From the NCBI RefSeq assembly GCF_002128405.1, contig NZ_NETJ01000004.1, positions 496,001 through 560,000 on the forward strand: a stretch of DNA of 64,000 bases, read 5' to 3'. This DNA is from Gottfriedia solisilvae. GTDB lineage: Bacteria > Bacillota > Bacilli > Bacillales > Bacillaceae_G. Shown piece after piece: positions 1 through 10,479 of the stretch (positions are counted from its first letter, which is position 1; each line of letters begins with the position of its first letter). Below the pieces are notes generated by a model, which saw nothing but the letters and a program-made list of their open reading frames with translations, did no database searches and was not told the DNA's origin. The position numbers were made by a program, and so were the translations under genes.

Positions 1-887
<887 letters not shown>

Positions 888-1080
888 TTAGCATTCGTAA
901 TTTTATTTTTCTTTAGTAGAAATACAAAGCTAAATTTATAAAAATATAATTAATAACATAATTTTATGTATGCTTTATTGTCGTCCAAAATAGGATTATT
1001 TCATGCAAGTTAACATGATTTATCTATTTAAAAACAACAAAACAAACCATCCATAAAAGGTTGATACATCAAGTTTCTCG

Positions 1081-1122
1081 TTAAAAAAATAAAGACGCCC
1101 CCTATATAAAATAGGGAGCGTC
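1081..1122 (-). terminator. pyrG leader attenuator
   Basis: A 12-bp stem (1094-1105 with 1111-1122, one G-U pair) is followed on the minus strand by TTTATTTTTTT. The 5' arm in RNA reads GACGCUCCCUAU. Its CUCCC run is the kind of site that extra 5' G residues pair with to form the antiterminator in B. subtilis pyrG. It lies 30 nt after the predicted start and about 215 nt before the pyrG ATG. No separate rpoE terminator is seen, so this hairpin probably also ends rpoE transcripts. Confidence 0.85.
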
Positions 1123-1151
1123 AAATATATTTCGTTCTTTTTTAAAGAGCC

Positions 1152-1188
1152 CAATAAGAATTGTACTTATTCACTATCTAAAAGTCAA
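1152..1188 (-). promoter_or_regulatory. pyrG promoter with GGGC start for reiterative transcription
   Basis: Read on the minus strand there is a -35 TTGACT (1183-1188), a 17-nt spacer, a -10 TACAAT (1160-1165), 7 nt, and then GGGCTC starting at 1152. B. subtilis pyrG transcripts start with GGGC, and at low CTP the polymerase slips and adds extra G residues. The sequence here fits that mechanism exactly. The promoter begins only a few bases after the rpoE stop codon. Confidence 0.85.
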
Positions 1189-1192
1189 GAAC

Positions 1193-1741
1193 TTATAGTT
1201 CTTCTTCTTCATCAAGTTCTTCTAATTCTTCATCTTCATCTTCTAAATCTAAATCTTCGTCATCTAAATCTATATCTTCATCTTCATCGATTTCTTCGTC
1301 ATCAAACTCATCAACAACGTCATCAACAAGATCATCATCTAGTTCATCTAACTCAACTAAATCTTCATCTTCTTCAAAATCTTCATCATCTGCAGAATCA
1401 TATTCAGCAAAATCATCATCTTCTTCAAACTTTTTAGCGCGTTTCTTCTTAGGTTTTGCAACTGGTAATACTTCCTCTTCAGCTTGATCATACGGATACC
1501 AAGCACGTAGGCCCCAACGAGTTTCACCTAAACATACAAAACGACCATCGATGTTTAATTCAGTATAAAATTGAGGAAGCTTTTCTAAAAGCTCTTCTCT
1601 TGTTACACCTAATTCTGACGCCATGCGGTCTACTAAATCATAAAAAGAAAACGGTTCTTTTGTTTCAGAGAATAATTCATATGATAATTCAATTAACGAT
1701 AATTCTTTTAATTGCTCTTCCGAGTATTGCTTTAAACTCAA
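1193..1741 (-). CDS. rpoE: RNA polymerase delta subunit
   Basis: The delta subunit of Gram-positive RNA polymerase helps release and recycle the enzyme and modulates promoter selectivity. The 182-residue protein has a folded N-terminal HARE-HTH domain (about residues 1-90, including a GETRWGLRAWYP segment). A short Lys-rich patch (PKKKRAKK) follows, then a disordered, almost purely Asp/Glu tail of about 75 residues. This layout and size are typical of Bacillus delta. It lies immediately upstream of pyrG, as in B. subtilis. The ATG is preceded by AAGGAGTG. Confidence 0.97.
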   Translation of the reverse strand: MSLKQYSEEQLKELSLIELSYELFSETKEPFSFYDLVDRMASELGVTREELLEKLPQFYTELNIDGRFVCLGETRWGLRAWYPYDQAEEEVLPVAKPKKKRAKKFEEDDDFAEYDSADDEDFEEDEDLVELDELDDDLVDDVVDEFDDEEIDEDEDIDLDDEDLDLEDEDEELEELDEEEEL

Positions 1742-1904
1742 AGGTAAGCACTCCTTTAAAAATAATATTTTTAACGTAAATTAATCACATTATGTATAAA
1801 TTTTACTTTTAGTTATAAAATACATATCTTTCATTATAAACAAAAGTATATTAAATATGCTAGCACCTAGACTATATTTTTCGATATTACCCTATTTTTT
1901 AATG

Positions 1905-1941
1905 AAAAAATGATAAATGAGCGTCAAAAAGACGCCCATTT
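1905..1941 (-). terminator. Terminator after icmF
   Basis: An 11-bp stem (1915-1925 with 1931-1941, one wobble pair) has a five-base loop. On the minus strand it is followed by ATCATTTTTTC. It starts about 14 nt past the icmF stop codon. Confidence 0.8.
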
Positions 1942-1954
1942 AATGAATAAGTTT

Positions 1955-4900
1955 TTACATATTTCTTCTATACTGTCCGCCAACTTCATAAAGTGCTTGC
2001 GTAATTTGACCTAAACTAGCTACTCTTACAGTATTCATTAACTCTTCAAATAGATTTCCATTTTGTCGAGCTACTTGCTTTAAACGTTCTAATGCAACAT
2101 TTGCTTCCGAACCATGTTTCGTTTGGAAACCAGCTACGTGATCAATCTGTGATTGCTTTTCGTCATAACTAGCTCTTGCAATCTCCATTGAATTAATAGA
2201 ATCCATTTGTTCATTTGGATTGATATATGAATTAACACCAATGATTGGAAGTTCTCCATTATGCTTTAACGTTTCATAGTATAGAGATTCTTCTTGAATC
2301 TTTCCACGCTGATATTGAAGCTCCATCGCACCTAATACGCCACCACGGTCACTAATTCTTTCAAACTCTTTTAAAACTGCTTCTTCTACTAAGTCTGTAA
2401 GTTGCTCGATAATAAATGAACCTTGAATTGGATTTTCATTTTTTGATAATCCGTTTTCTTTTTGAATAATAAGCTGGATTGCCATTGCGCGTCGAACAGA
2501 CTCTTCTGTAGGCGTCGTAACAGCCTCATCGTATGCGTTTGTATGAAGAGAGTTACAGTTATCATATAAAGCCATTAAAGCTTGTAATGTTGTTCGAATA
2601 TCATTAAACGCCATTTCTTGGGCGTGTAGTGAGCGTCCTGATGTTTGAACATGATATTTAAGTTTCTGACTTCTCTCAGAAGCACCATACTTCTCTTTCA
2701 TCGCTACTGCCCAAATACGGCGCGCAACTCTTCCAATTACCGAATACTCTGCATCTAATCCATTGCTAAAGAAGAATGATAAGTTATGTGCAAAATCATC
2801 AATTTTCATTCCACGACTTAAGTAATATTCAACATAAGTAAATCCATTAGATAAAGTAAATGCTAGCTGTGATATTGGATTTGCTCCAGCTTCAGCAATA
2901 TGATATCCAGAAATTGATACTGAATAGTAATTACGAACTTTATGATCAATAAAATATTGCTGAATGTCGCCCATCATTTTCAACGCAAACTCTGTAGAGA
3001 AAATACAAGTATTTTGACCTTGGTCTTCTTTTAGAATGTCAGCTTGAACTGTTCCACGAACTTTTTGTAATGTTGTTACTTTTACTTCTGTAAATTCCTC
3101 TACAGTTAAAATTCGTCCTAGTTCCCTTTCTTTTATTTCAACTTGCTGATGAATAGCAGTATTTAAAAACATCGCTAAGATAATTGGTGCAGGACCGTTA
3201 ATCGTCATCGACACAGAAGTCATAGGATTACATAAATCAAAGCCTTTATATAATTCAATCATATTATCTAATGTACATACGCTAACGCCACTTTCACCAA
3301 TCTTTCCAAAAATATCTGGTCGTGTTGCAGGATCCTCTCCGTATAGCGTAACCGAGTCAAATGCTGTACTTAGACGCTTAGCAGGATCGTTTTCGCATAA
3401 ATAGTGGAAACGTTTATTCGTTCGACTTGGCGGTCCTTCTCCCGCAAATTGTCTCTTTGGATCTTCATCTTGACGTTTAAATGGGAATACGCCTGCAGTA
3501 AATGGAAAATAGCCAGGAACGTTTTCTTTTGCTACCCATCTTAATAAATCACCATAATCACGATAAGTTGGAACAGATATTTTTGGTATTTTCGTTCCAG
3601 ATAAAGTCTTAGTTGTTAATTCAACTTTTATTTCTTTATCTCGAATTTTTTGTACCAGTTGATCTTGAGAATAGGCTTCTTTGATCTGTTTAAAATGGTT
3701 TAATGCTTGTTTGGATGATGGTGCTAGAGAGTCTTCAAATTTCTGTTTTAACTCTACTAAAGTTCCTTTTCCATCTTCAACATTCAATGACTCTATTTCA
3801 TTCAATGTTCCTTCAATTTGATATAACTTAGAAGCTTTAATTGCTTCTGCCTCAGTATTTTGATGGTAATTCCTAACTGTTTCAGCGATTTCCCTTAAAT
3901 AAAAACGACGTTTACTTGGGATAATGACATGTTGTTTTTCAACATTTCCAGGTTGAATATATGTTGTTTTCCATTGTTTATTCACTTTCTTCTCAATCTC
4001 ACCTGTTAATGCTAAAAATAAGTTATTCGTTCCTGCATCATTAAACTGACTTGCAATCGTTCCATACACAGGCATTGTATCTAAATCATCATGGAATAAA
4101 TGACGACTACGTTGATATTGTTTTTGAACTAAACGTAACGCATCCTCAGAACCTTGACGTTCGAATTTATTGATTGCTATTAAATCTGCAAAATCAATCA
4201 TATCGATTTTTTCTAATTGTGAAGGCGCTCCAAACTCACTTGTCATCACATATAAATGAATGTCACTAAATTGAGTGATTGCAGCATCCCCTTGACCGAT
4301 CCCACTAGTTTCAACAAAAATCACATCGAAGTTTGCTGATTTTAAAATTGCTAACGAGTCGCCAAGAGCATTTGAGATTTCTGACTGACTATTTCTTGTT
4401 GCTAAGCTTCTCATATAAACATTAGGATGATGGATTGCATTCATTCGAATACGATCTCCCAGTAATGCCCCACCTGTTTTACGCTTTGTCGGATCGATTG
4501 AAACGATACCAATTGTCTTCTCGGGGAACTCTTGAATAAAACGGCGAACTAATTCATCTGTTAATGAACTTTTTCCTGCGCCACCAGTTCCCGTCATACC
4601 AATTACGACGCTATTGCTAACTTCTGATTTTTCTAAAGTAGCAGCCATTTCTAAACTTGAATCTAGAGAACCTTTGTTTTCCGCTAAAGTTATGAATCTA
4701 GCAATTTCCTTATGATTTGAAGCTGTAATTTGCTGCACATTTTCAATATCCTTTAGAGGAGGAAGGAAGTCTGTACTTTGTAACATGTGATTAATCATGC
4801 CTTGAAGTCCCATTGTTCGCCCATCTTCAGGAGAATAAATTTTTGTTATACCGTATGCTTCTAACTCTTCTTGCTCACGAGGAAGAATAACTCCTCCACC

Positions 4901-5194
4901 ACCACCAAATAACTTGATGTGTGAAGCACCTCTTTCTTGTAGTAAGTCATACATATATTTAAAGTATTCCATATGTCCACCTTGGTAAGATGAAATAGAG
5001 ATACCTTGTACATCTTCTTGAATCGCTGCATTAATAATTTCTTCAACCGAACGATTATGTCCTAGATGAATAACTTCAACACCATTTTCCTGCAATAATC
5101 TTCTTATCATATTGATGGAAACATCATGGCCGTCAAATAAGCTTGATGCAGTTACAAAACGAATCTTATATTTAGCTTGATACTTTTCTACCAT
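1955..5194 (-). CDS. icmF: Fused isobutyryl-CoA mutase with G-protein chaperone domain (IcmF)
   Basis: Coenzyme B12-dependent enzyme that interconverts isobutyryl-CoA and n-butyryl-CoA, linking valine breakdown to butyrate-type metabolism. The 1079 residues follow the known IcmF order. First is a B12-binding domain (residues 8-135, DGHD at 21-24 supplying the axial His). Next is a MeaB-like GTPase (P-loop GTGGAGKSS at 202-210). Last is the mutase barrel, with [20 protein letters not shown], a form typical of IcmF rather than methylmalonyl-CoA mutase. The length matches the family. It lies last in the acyl-CoA cluster, 128 nt after the acyl-CoA dehydrogenase, with a terminator-like hairpin between them. 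Some IcmFs also take pivalyl- or isovaleryl-CoA, so exact substrate range is open. Confidence 0.95.
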   Translation of the reverse strand: MVEKYQAKYKIRFVTASSLFDGHDVSINMIRRLLQENGVEVIHLGHNRSVEEIINAAIQEDVQGISISSYQGGHMEYFKYMYDLLQERGASHIKLFGGGGGVILPREQEELEAYGITKIYSPEDGRTMGLQGMINHMLQSTDFLPPLKDIENVQQITASNHKEIARFITLAENKGSLDSSLEMAATLEKSEVSNSVVIGMTGTGGAGKSSLTDELVRRFIQEFPEKTIGIVSIDPTKRKTGGALLGDRIRMNAIHHPNVYMRSLATRNSQSEISNALGDSLAILKSANFDVIFVETSGIGQGDAAITQFSDIHLYVMTSEFGAPSQLEKIDMIDFADLIAINKFERQGSEDALRLVQKQYQRSRHLFHDDLDTMPVYGTIASQFNDAGTNNLFLALTGEIEKKVNKQWKTTYIQPGNVEKQHVIIPSKRRFYLREIAETVRNYHQNTEAEAIKASKLYQIEGTLNEIESLNVEDGKGTLVELKQKFEDSLAPSSKQALNHFKQIKEAYSQDQLVQKIRDKEIKVELTTKTLSGTKIPKISVPTYRDYGDLLRWVAKENVPGYFPFTAGVFPFKRQDEDPKRQFAGEGPPSRTNKRFHYLCENDPAKRLSTAFDSVTLYGEDPATRPDIFGKIGESGVSVCTLDNMIELYKGFDLCNPMTSVSMTINGPAPIILAMFLNTAIHQQVEIKERELGRILTVEEFTEVKVTTLQKVRGTVQADILKEDQGQNTCIFSTEFALKMMGDIQQYFIDHKVRNYYSVSISGYHIAEAGANPISQLAFTLSNGFTYVEYYLSRGMKIDDFAHNLSFFFSNGLDAEYSVIGRVARRIWAVAMKEKYGASERSQKLKYHVQTSGRSLHAQEMAFNDIRTTLQALMALYDNCNSLHTNAYDEAVTTPTEESVRRAMAIQLIIQKENGLSKNENPIQGSFIIEQLTDLVEEAVLKEFERISDRGGVLGAMELQYQRGKIQEESLYYETLKHNGELPIIGVNSYINPNEQMDSINSMEIARASYDEKQSQIDHVAGFQTKHGSEANVALERLKQVARQNGNLFEELMNTVRVASLGQITQALYEVGGQYRRNM

Positions 5195-5226
5195 ACTAAT
5201 CAGCCTCCGTTATTATCATTACCTCA

Positions 5227-5274
5227 TTCAGAAAGAAAACTTGGTAAAAGGCTTTTCATCCCTCATACCAAGTT
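5227..5274 (-). terminator. Hairpin between acdA and icmF
   Basis: A perfect 9-bp inverted repeat (5238-5246 with 5266-5274, arms AACTTGGTA/TACCAAGTT) has a 19-nt loop. On the minus strand GTTTTCTTTC follows. It could be a weak terminator that lowers icmF expression relative to the upstream gene. Confidence 0.5.
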
Positions 5275-5322
5275 AATTTCACCTTTTGTACTACATAAAA
5301 GAATTTAGAATCTTATCACGTC

Positions 5323-6453
5323 TTATAGCATTCTAGAGATTACTAGCTTCTGAATTTCTTGAGTACCTTCATAGATCTGTGTAATTTTCGCATCACGCAT
5401 GAAACGCTCCACAGGATAATCTTTCGTGTAACCATATCCACCAAATACTTGAACTGCTTCAGTTGTCACTTTCATTGCTGTATCTCCAGCAAATAACTTC
5501 GACATAGCAGACTCTTTACCATATGGAAGCCCATTAGACTCTAACCAAGCAGCTTGATAGGTTAATAGACGAGCAGCCTCTACACCAGTCGCCATATCCG
5601 CAAGTTTAAAAGCAATACCTTGTTGAGCAATAATTGGCTTACCAAATTGTACTCGTTCTTTCGCGTAGTCAACTGATGCATCTAATGCACCTTGTGCAAT
5701 ACCAACAGCTTGAGCTGCAATCCCATTTCTTCCTCCATCAAGTGTTTGCATGGCAACCTTAAATCCTTGCCCTTCTTCACCTAATAGATTTTCTGCTGGA
5801 ATACGGCAGTCTTCAAAAATAATTTCTGTGGTCGGAGATGAACGAATTCCTAATTTACTTTCCTTCTTCCCAACTGAAAAACCTGGTGAATCACTTTCTA
5901 CGATAAATGCCGATACTCCATGTTTATTCGTAGGATCAGTAATTGCGAATACAACATAAATTTCTGCTTCTCCACCATTTGTAATGAAAATTTTCGAACC
6001 ATTTAATATATATTCATTTCCTTCTTTTCGGGCAGTTGTTCTCATTCCACCAGCATCTGAACCTGATCCTGGTTCTGTTAAACCGTAGGCACCAATTTTT
6101 GTCCCCTGTGCTAGCGGTTTTAAATATTTTTGTTTTTGTTCTTCAGTTCCAAATTTATAAATAGGCCAGCTTGCTAAAGATGTATGAGCAGACAGTGTTA
6201 CACCTGTTGAAGCACATACTCTAGACAGTTCCTCAACTGCAATAACATATGCTAAATAATCACTACCGATTCCACCATACTCTTCTGGAAATGGAATTCC
6301 TGTTAATCCAAGCTCTGCCATTTGATTAAAAATATTTCGGTCAAACTTTTCATGCTCATCACGTTCAGCTGCAGAAGGTGCAACCTCATTTTTCGCAAAA
6401 TCCCTTACCATTTTTCGAATCATTTCATGTTCTTCACTTAGACGAAATTGCAT
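5323..6453 (-). CDS. acdA: Acyl-CoA dehydrogenase (short-chain type)
   Basis: FAD enzyme that oxidises acyl-CoA to trans-2-enoyl-CoA, the first step of beta-oxidation or branched-chain acyl-CoA breakdown. The 376-residue length is normal for the family. Visible signatures are [15 protein letters not shown] (flavin and substrate binding), [21 protein letters not shown], and the C-terminal [17 protein letters not shown] containing the catalytic Glu. The start is ATG at 6451-6453 with a GGAGGAAG ribosome site. The position near rpoE matches B. subtilis acdA. A perfect cre site lies upstream (6613-6627), suggesting repression by CcpA in rich sugar. Substrate chain length cannot be read from sequence. 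Next to icmF, butyryl- or isobutyryl-CoA is plausible. Confidence 0.93.
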   Translation of the reverse strand: MQFRLSEEHEMIRKMVRDFAKNEVAPSAAERDEHEKFDRNIFNQMAELGLTGIPFPEEYGGIGSDYLAYVIAVEELSRVCASTGVTLSAHTSLASWPIYKFGTEEQKQKYLKPLAQGTKIGAYGLTEPGSGSDAGGMRTTARKEGNEYILNGSKIFITNGGEAEIYVVFAITDPTNKHGVSAFIVESDSPGFSVGKKESKLGIRSSPTTEIIFEDCRIPAENLLGEEGQGFKVAMQTLDGGRNGIAAQAVGIAQGALDASVDYAKERVQFGKPIIAQQGIAFKLADMATGVEAARLLTYQAAWLESNGLPYGKESAMSKLFAGDTAMKVTTEAVQVFGGYGYTKDYPVERFMRDAKITQIYEGTQEIQKLVISRML

Positions 6454-6612
6454 ACTTTTCTTCCTCCATTATCATTAATAGGGTAGGGTTAAGGGGAAAA
6501 GATTTTAAGAATTAGAAAAAGACATAAACCCTTTTTCTATACACAATCTCTTACCTTTTTTCCTTATTTCAGTACTTTAAGAAGCCCAATATTACAAGAA
6601 TACCGTCGAAAT

Positions 6613-6627
6613 TTGTAAGCGTTACCA
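6613..6627 (+). promoter_or_regulatory. cre site (CcpA operator) upstream of acdA
   Basis: TTGTAAGCGTTACCA fits every fixed position of the cre consensus WTGNAANCGNWNNCW. It lies about 160 nt upstream of the acdA start. CcpA control of acyl-CoA breakdown genes is established in Bacillus; its use here is inferred. Confidence 0.7.
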
Positions 6628-6739
6628 TAATTATTTGAATTCTGCTTTAATATGCAGTCTACATATTAAATAATTCTACAAAAACTTCAAAATCCCTTGT
6701 TATTTTTTGTAGAATTTTGAAAAATTAAAAAATAAAAAG

Positions 6740-6787
6740 GTTCGAAAAAGAAAGAAGTTGGGATTAGTCTATAAAAAACTAATCCCA
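6740..6787 (-). terminator. Terminator after the thiolase gene
   Basis: A perfect 10-bp stem (6759-6768 with 6778-6787, arms TGGGATTAGT/ACTAATCCCA) has a 9-nt loop. A T-rich tract follows on the minus strand. Confidence 0.8.
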
Positions 6788-6825
6788 TTACCCTGTTCTT
6801 TTCTAACCAAGTGTCTTTAAACCTT

Positions 6826-8004
6826 CTATACCTCTATTAACACTGCGTCGCCTTGCCCACCACCACTACAGATTGCTGCGATACCCAGTCCGCCACCTTG
6901 TGCCTTTAAAGCGTGTATGAGCGTGACAATAATTCTAGCGCCACTTGAACCAATTGGATGACCAAGCGCGATTGCTCCACCATTTACATTAATTTTATCT
7001 AGTGGTAAGTCTGCAATCTTTGCACTTGCTAATACAACAGCCGCGAAAGCCTCATTGATTTCAAATAAGCTTATATCTGAAACTTTTTTATTTGTCTTTT
7101 GAAGTAGTTTTTGAATCACATAACCTGGTGTTCTTGGAAAATCCTGTGCTTCAACTGCTATTGATTCTGTTGCAAGAATTTTAGCTAAAGGCTTGTAGTT
7201 ATTTAATTTAGCTTCATCCTCGCTCATTAATAATAGAGCAGATGCCCCATCATTAATGCCAGGCGCATTTCCGGCCGTTATTGTGCCATCACGGTCAAAT
7301 GCAGGAGAAAGCTTTGTCAATTTTTCAATTGATGTATCTTCTCTAGGACATTCATCAACCTCTATTTTTGTGATTGCGCCTTTTCTATCTTTTATTTCTA
7401 CAGAAACGATTTCATCTTTGAACTTACCAGTATTTATCGCATTTACAGCAGATAAATGACTTCTTAATGCCCATTCATCTTGCTGTTGACGAGAGATCTC
7501 TTCGATTTTTGCAACATTATTACCATATGTACCCATATGAACACCTGTAAATGAGCAAGTGAGTCCATCATACAAAACACCATCTTTTAATTCAGTGTTG
7601 CCTAATTTATTTCCCCATCTTAATGTGGATTGATAAAACGGCGTATTACTCATTGACTCCATTCCACCCGCTATTACACGTTTACTTTCTCCGGAACGAA
7701 TGAGTAAATCTGACAGCATAACACTTCGCATACCTGATGCACAGACCTTATTAATTGTTTCTGTTCTTGTTTCCCATGGTAAACCCGCTTTGCGCAAAGC
7801 CTGCCTTGAAGGTAACTGGCCTTGTCCACCCTGTAAAACACTTCCCATTACGACATCATCTATTGATGAAAAAGGATGGTTTACCTCGTTTAATGCTGCT
7901 TGAATAGCAATTGCTCCTAAATCAGACGCACTAAAACTTTTTAACATCCCTCCAAAACGACCGATTGGTGTACGAACTGCACTGACAATAACTGTTTTAC
8001 TCAT
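6826..8004 (-). CDS. Acetyl-CoA C-acyltransferase (thiolase)
   Basis: Thiolase that cleaves 3-ketoacyl-CoA with CoA, or condenses two acetyl-CoA in reverse. The 392-residue protein shows the acyl-enzyme Cys in NKVCASGMRSVML (about residue 88), the FEINEAFA block, the active-site His in GHPIGSSGARI and the proton-transfer Cys in CSGGGQGDA. Start ATG has an AAGGGGGT ribosome site. It lies between fadF and acdA on the same strand, each separated by its own terminator. Together with them it forms a beta-oxidation-like set, but no enoyl-CoA hydratase or hydroxyacyl-CoA dehydrogenase is present here. Whether it is degradative or biosynthetic cannot be told from sequence. Confidence 0.94.
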   Translation of the reverse strand: MSKTVIVSAVRTPIGRFGGMLKSFSASDLGAIAIQAALNEVNHPFSSIDDVVMGSVLQGGQGQLPSRQALRKAGLPWETRTETINKVCASGMRSVMLSDLLIRSGESKRVIAGGMESMSNTPFYQSTLRWGNKLGNTELKDGVLYDGLTCSFTGVHMGTYGNNVAKIEEISRQQQDEWALRSHLSAVNAINTGKFKDEIVSVEIKDRKGAITKIEVDECPREDTSIEKLTKLSPAFDRDGTITAGNAPGINDGASALLLMSEDEAKLNNYKPLAKILATESIAVEAQDFPRTPGYVIQKLLQKTNKKVSDISLFEINEAFAAVVLASAKIADLPLDKINVNGGAIALGHPIGSSGARIIVTLIHALKAQGGGLGIAAICSGGGQGDAVLIEV

Positions 8005-8075
8005 ATCAATCTACCCCCTTAGATTTTTATCTATTTCAATCTTCATTTGTCATAATCCTTTAAAAAACATACTTT

Positions 8076-8107
8076 TAACAAAGAAAAAGGTGTACTTTAT
8101 GTACACC
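8076..8107 (-). terminator. Terminator after fadF
   Basis: A 7-bp stem GGTGTAC/GTACACC (8089-8095 with 8101-8107) has a TTTAT loop. TTTTTCTTTG follows on the minus strand. Confidence 0.75.
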
Positions 8108-8152
8108 ATTCCATTTATATTTTATGATTTTTAAAATTTATTTAGAACTTTC

Positions 8153-10270
8153 TTAAGAAGCTTGTGTTTGTTTTGAACCAAATATAGATAGTTCTAATAG
8201 TTCAGCTACATCAAGTGTTTGAACCTTCTCTTCCACTTCTTTCGCTTTTGTTCCATCAGATAACATTGTTAAGCAATACGGACAACCCGTTCCAATCACA
8301 TTCGGACTTACCGCTAATGCTTGCTCTGTTCGTGTTACATTGATTCTATTTCCAACATGCTCTTCCATCCACATTAATCCGCCACCTGCACCACAGCACA
8401 TACCGGTTTCACGTTTACGTTCCATTTCAACCAATGTTACCCCCGGTATAGCTCGCAGGATATCTCTAGGCGCTTCATAAACTTCATTATATCGACCTAA
8501 ATAGCATGAATCATGGTAAGTGATGACTTGATTTACTTGATGTAATGGTTTTAATTTCCCCTCTTTTACCCATTGAGATAATAACTCAGTGTGGTGATAT
8601 ACCTCTACCGATAAACCAAAATCAGGATACTCATTCTTAAATGTGTTATAAGCATGAGGATCGATCGTTACTAATTTACTTACCCCTGATTTTTCTATTT
8701 CAGCAATATTATTGTTTGCAAGCTCTTGGAATAAGAACTCCTGACCTAATCGTCTTGGTGTATCACCAGAGTTTTTCTCTTTATTACCTAATATCGCAAA
8801 CTTAATGCCCGCTTCATTCATTAACTTCGCAAACGCTAAAGCAATCTTTTGACTGCGGTTATCATATGAACCCATTGATCCAACCCAGAATAAGTATTCG
8901 ATTTCTTCGCCCGCTTTTTGAGCTTCTTTTACTGTAGGAATGTGGATACTTTCGTCTAGCTCTCTCCAGTTCTCACGGTCCTTACGATTTAATCCCCAAG
9001 GGTTACCTTGACGTTCAATATTCGTCATAGCACGCTGAGCATCTGGCTGCATTTTCCCTTCAGTTAAAACGAGATAACGGCGTAAATCAATAATTTTATC
9101 GACATGTTCATTCATTACCGGACACTGATCCTCACAGTTACGGCAAGTAGTACATGCCCAGATTTCTTCTTCTGTTATTACATCTCCAATTAGACTTGGA
9201 TTATAGTCAACCAAAGTCGCAGCTGATTCTTGTTGTCCTTTACCAGCCGCAGCAAATGCTAACTGATTTCCTTTTGTATTCGAGAAGGCAACAGTTGGAA
9301 CCCACGGAGCACGTGAAGTTACAACCGCCCCTGTTTCTGTTAGATGATTTCTTAATTTTAATATCAAGTCCATCGGAGATAACATTTTTCCTGTTCCTGT
9401 TGCTGGACAAACATTCGTACAACGTCCACATTCTACACATGCATATAAATCAATTAGTTGAGATTGACGGAAGTCACTAATTTTACCAACACCAAATGTC
9501 TCTTGAGTTTCATCTTCGAAATCAATTTTCTCAAGCTTTCCAGGTTTAGTTAAACGGTTAAAAAATACATTTGCAGGACCAGCAATTAAATGCGCATGCT
9601 TTGACTGCGGTACGTACACTAAGAATGTTAAAAGAGTGATTAAATGGATCCACCATGCAACATAAAAGAATGAGATCGCTAATGGTTCGCTAATACCACC
9701 AAAAATTGTCGCGATTACAGAAGCGATTGGTTCATGTAATGTAGCTCCTTCTCCATCCCAAATTAACCCCATCCCATTGCCAAACAATGTAGATACCATT
9801 AATAAACCGATAAAGATTAATACTAAACCATTCTTCCATCCTCTTTTAAGGCGGACTAGTTTTTCAATATATCTTCTATGGAATGCCCATATAACTGCTA
9901 CTAAAATTAACAAGGCAACTATTTCTTGAAAAAACGTAAATGCACCATATAAAGGACCAAGTGGCAAATGAACTCCTGGAATTAGCCCTCTTAAAATAAA
10001 ATCAAGTGCTCCAGCTTGAACTAAAATAAATCCATAAAAGAACAATACGTGAATGATTCCACTTTTTTTATCTTTAAGGAGCTTTTTTTGTCCAAATACA
10101 TTCACCCAAATTTTCCCGAAACGTTCTTTGAAGTTTTGTTCGAACTCTTCTTTTTTACCAAGTCTAATGTAAGCTAATCTAGTTGTAATTAGGTAAACGA
10201 ATAAATATAGTGCATAACCAGTAATGGCTACGAACCCTAACGCATTTAAAAAATATAGAGCGTGATCCAT
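8153..10270 (-). CDS. fadF: FadF-type iron-sulfur oxidoreductase
   Basis: Membrane-bound iron-sulfur protein of the FadF (YwjF) family, thought to pass electrons from acyl-CoA dehydrogenase flavoproteins toward the quinone pool. The first 240 residues contain about six membrane segments. Two 4Fe-4S motifs follow (CVECGRCTNVCP and CTTCRNCEDQCP). Then come CCG-type repeats including CCGAGGG, as in heterodisulfide-reductase-like subunits. I start at ATG 10268-10270 because GGGGGAGGAA lies just upstream; an in-frame TTG at 10286-10288 precedes that ribosome site. A FadR-type operator overlaps the promoter at 10362-10389, supporting a fatty acid oxidation role. Its neighbour is divergent clsB, as in B. 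subtilis. Confidence 0.93.
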   Translation of the reverse strand: MDHALYFLNALGFVAITGYALYLFVYLITTRLAYIRLGKKEEFEQNFKERFGKIWVNVFGQKKLLKDKKSGIIHVLFFYGFILVQAGALDFILRGLIPGVHLPLGPLYGAFTFFQEIVALLILVAVIWAFHRRYIEKLVRLKRGWKNGLVLIFIGLLMVSTLFGNGMGLIWDGEGATLHEPIASVIATIFGGISEPLAISFFYVAWWIHLITLLTFLVYVPQSKHAHLIAGPANVFFNRLTKPGKLEKIDFEDETQETFGVGKISDFRQSQLIDLYACVECGRCTNVCPATGTGKMLSPMDLILKLRNHLTETGAVVTSRAPWVPTVAFSNTKGNQLAFAAAGKGQQESAATLVDYNPSLIGDVITEEEIWACTTCRNCEDQCPVMNEHVDKIIDLRRYLVLTEGKMQPDAQRAMTNIERQGNPWGLNRKDRENWRELDESIHIPTVKEAQKAGEEIEYLFWVGSMGSYDNRSQKIALAFAKLMNEAGIKFAILGNKEKNSGDTPRRLGQEFLFQELANNNIAEIEKSGVSKLVTIDPHAYNTFKNEYPDFGLSVEVYHHTELLSQWVKEGKLKPLHQVNQVITYHDSCYLGRYNEVYEAPRDILRAIPGVTLVEMERKRETGMCCGAGGGLMWMEEHVGNRINVTRTEQALAVSPNVIGTGCPYCLTMLSDGTKAKEVEEKVQTLDVAELLELSIFGSKQTQAS

Positions 10271-10361
10271 GATGTATTCCTCCCCCAAATTAGGTTATAA
10301 ATAAAACGCTTACTTTTTAAAAATTTATAACCATATTAATATTCTGACAATATATACTATT

Positions 10362-10389
10362 ATTATATAATGAATGAGTATTCAGTCAA
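10362..10389 (-). promoter_or_regulatory. fadF promoter overlapped by a FadR-type operator
   Basis: On the minus strand there is a -35 TTGACT (10384-10389), a 16-nt spacer and a -10 TATAAT (10362-10367). Overlapping it, TGAATGAGTATTCAGTCA (10371-10388) matches the B. subtilis FadR operator TGAATGAnTAnTCATTCA at all fixed positions but one. FadR represses beta-oxidation genes and is released by long-chain acyl-CoA. No fadR gene is in the window. Confidence 0.8.
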
Positions 10390-10479
10390 TAGTTTTTCAT
10401 GATAAATGAGCCCTTTTTCATATTCCGCATTTTAAATGGTCATACTATCAACACGTACAAGATAAAGGAGTTTAATCAT

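Larger units (their letters stand above)
6454..6825. other. Intergenic region upstream of acdA
   Basis: The 372-nt gap holds the thiolase terminator (6740-6787) and a cre site (6613-6627). The rest is AT-rich with no ORF that has a ribosome site. The B. cereus-type order usually has a 3-hydroxyacyl-CoA dehydrogenase in this neighbourhood; none is present here. Confidence 0.6.

Noticed and set aside
10300-10314. cre-like AAAACGCTTAC sequence before fadF
   Set aside because: Two fixed consensus positions are missed on either strand; too weak to list as a site.
10399-10479. Extended N-terminus of cardiolipin synthase
   Set aside because: AAAGGAG sits before the ATG at 10480, which gives the usual family length.
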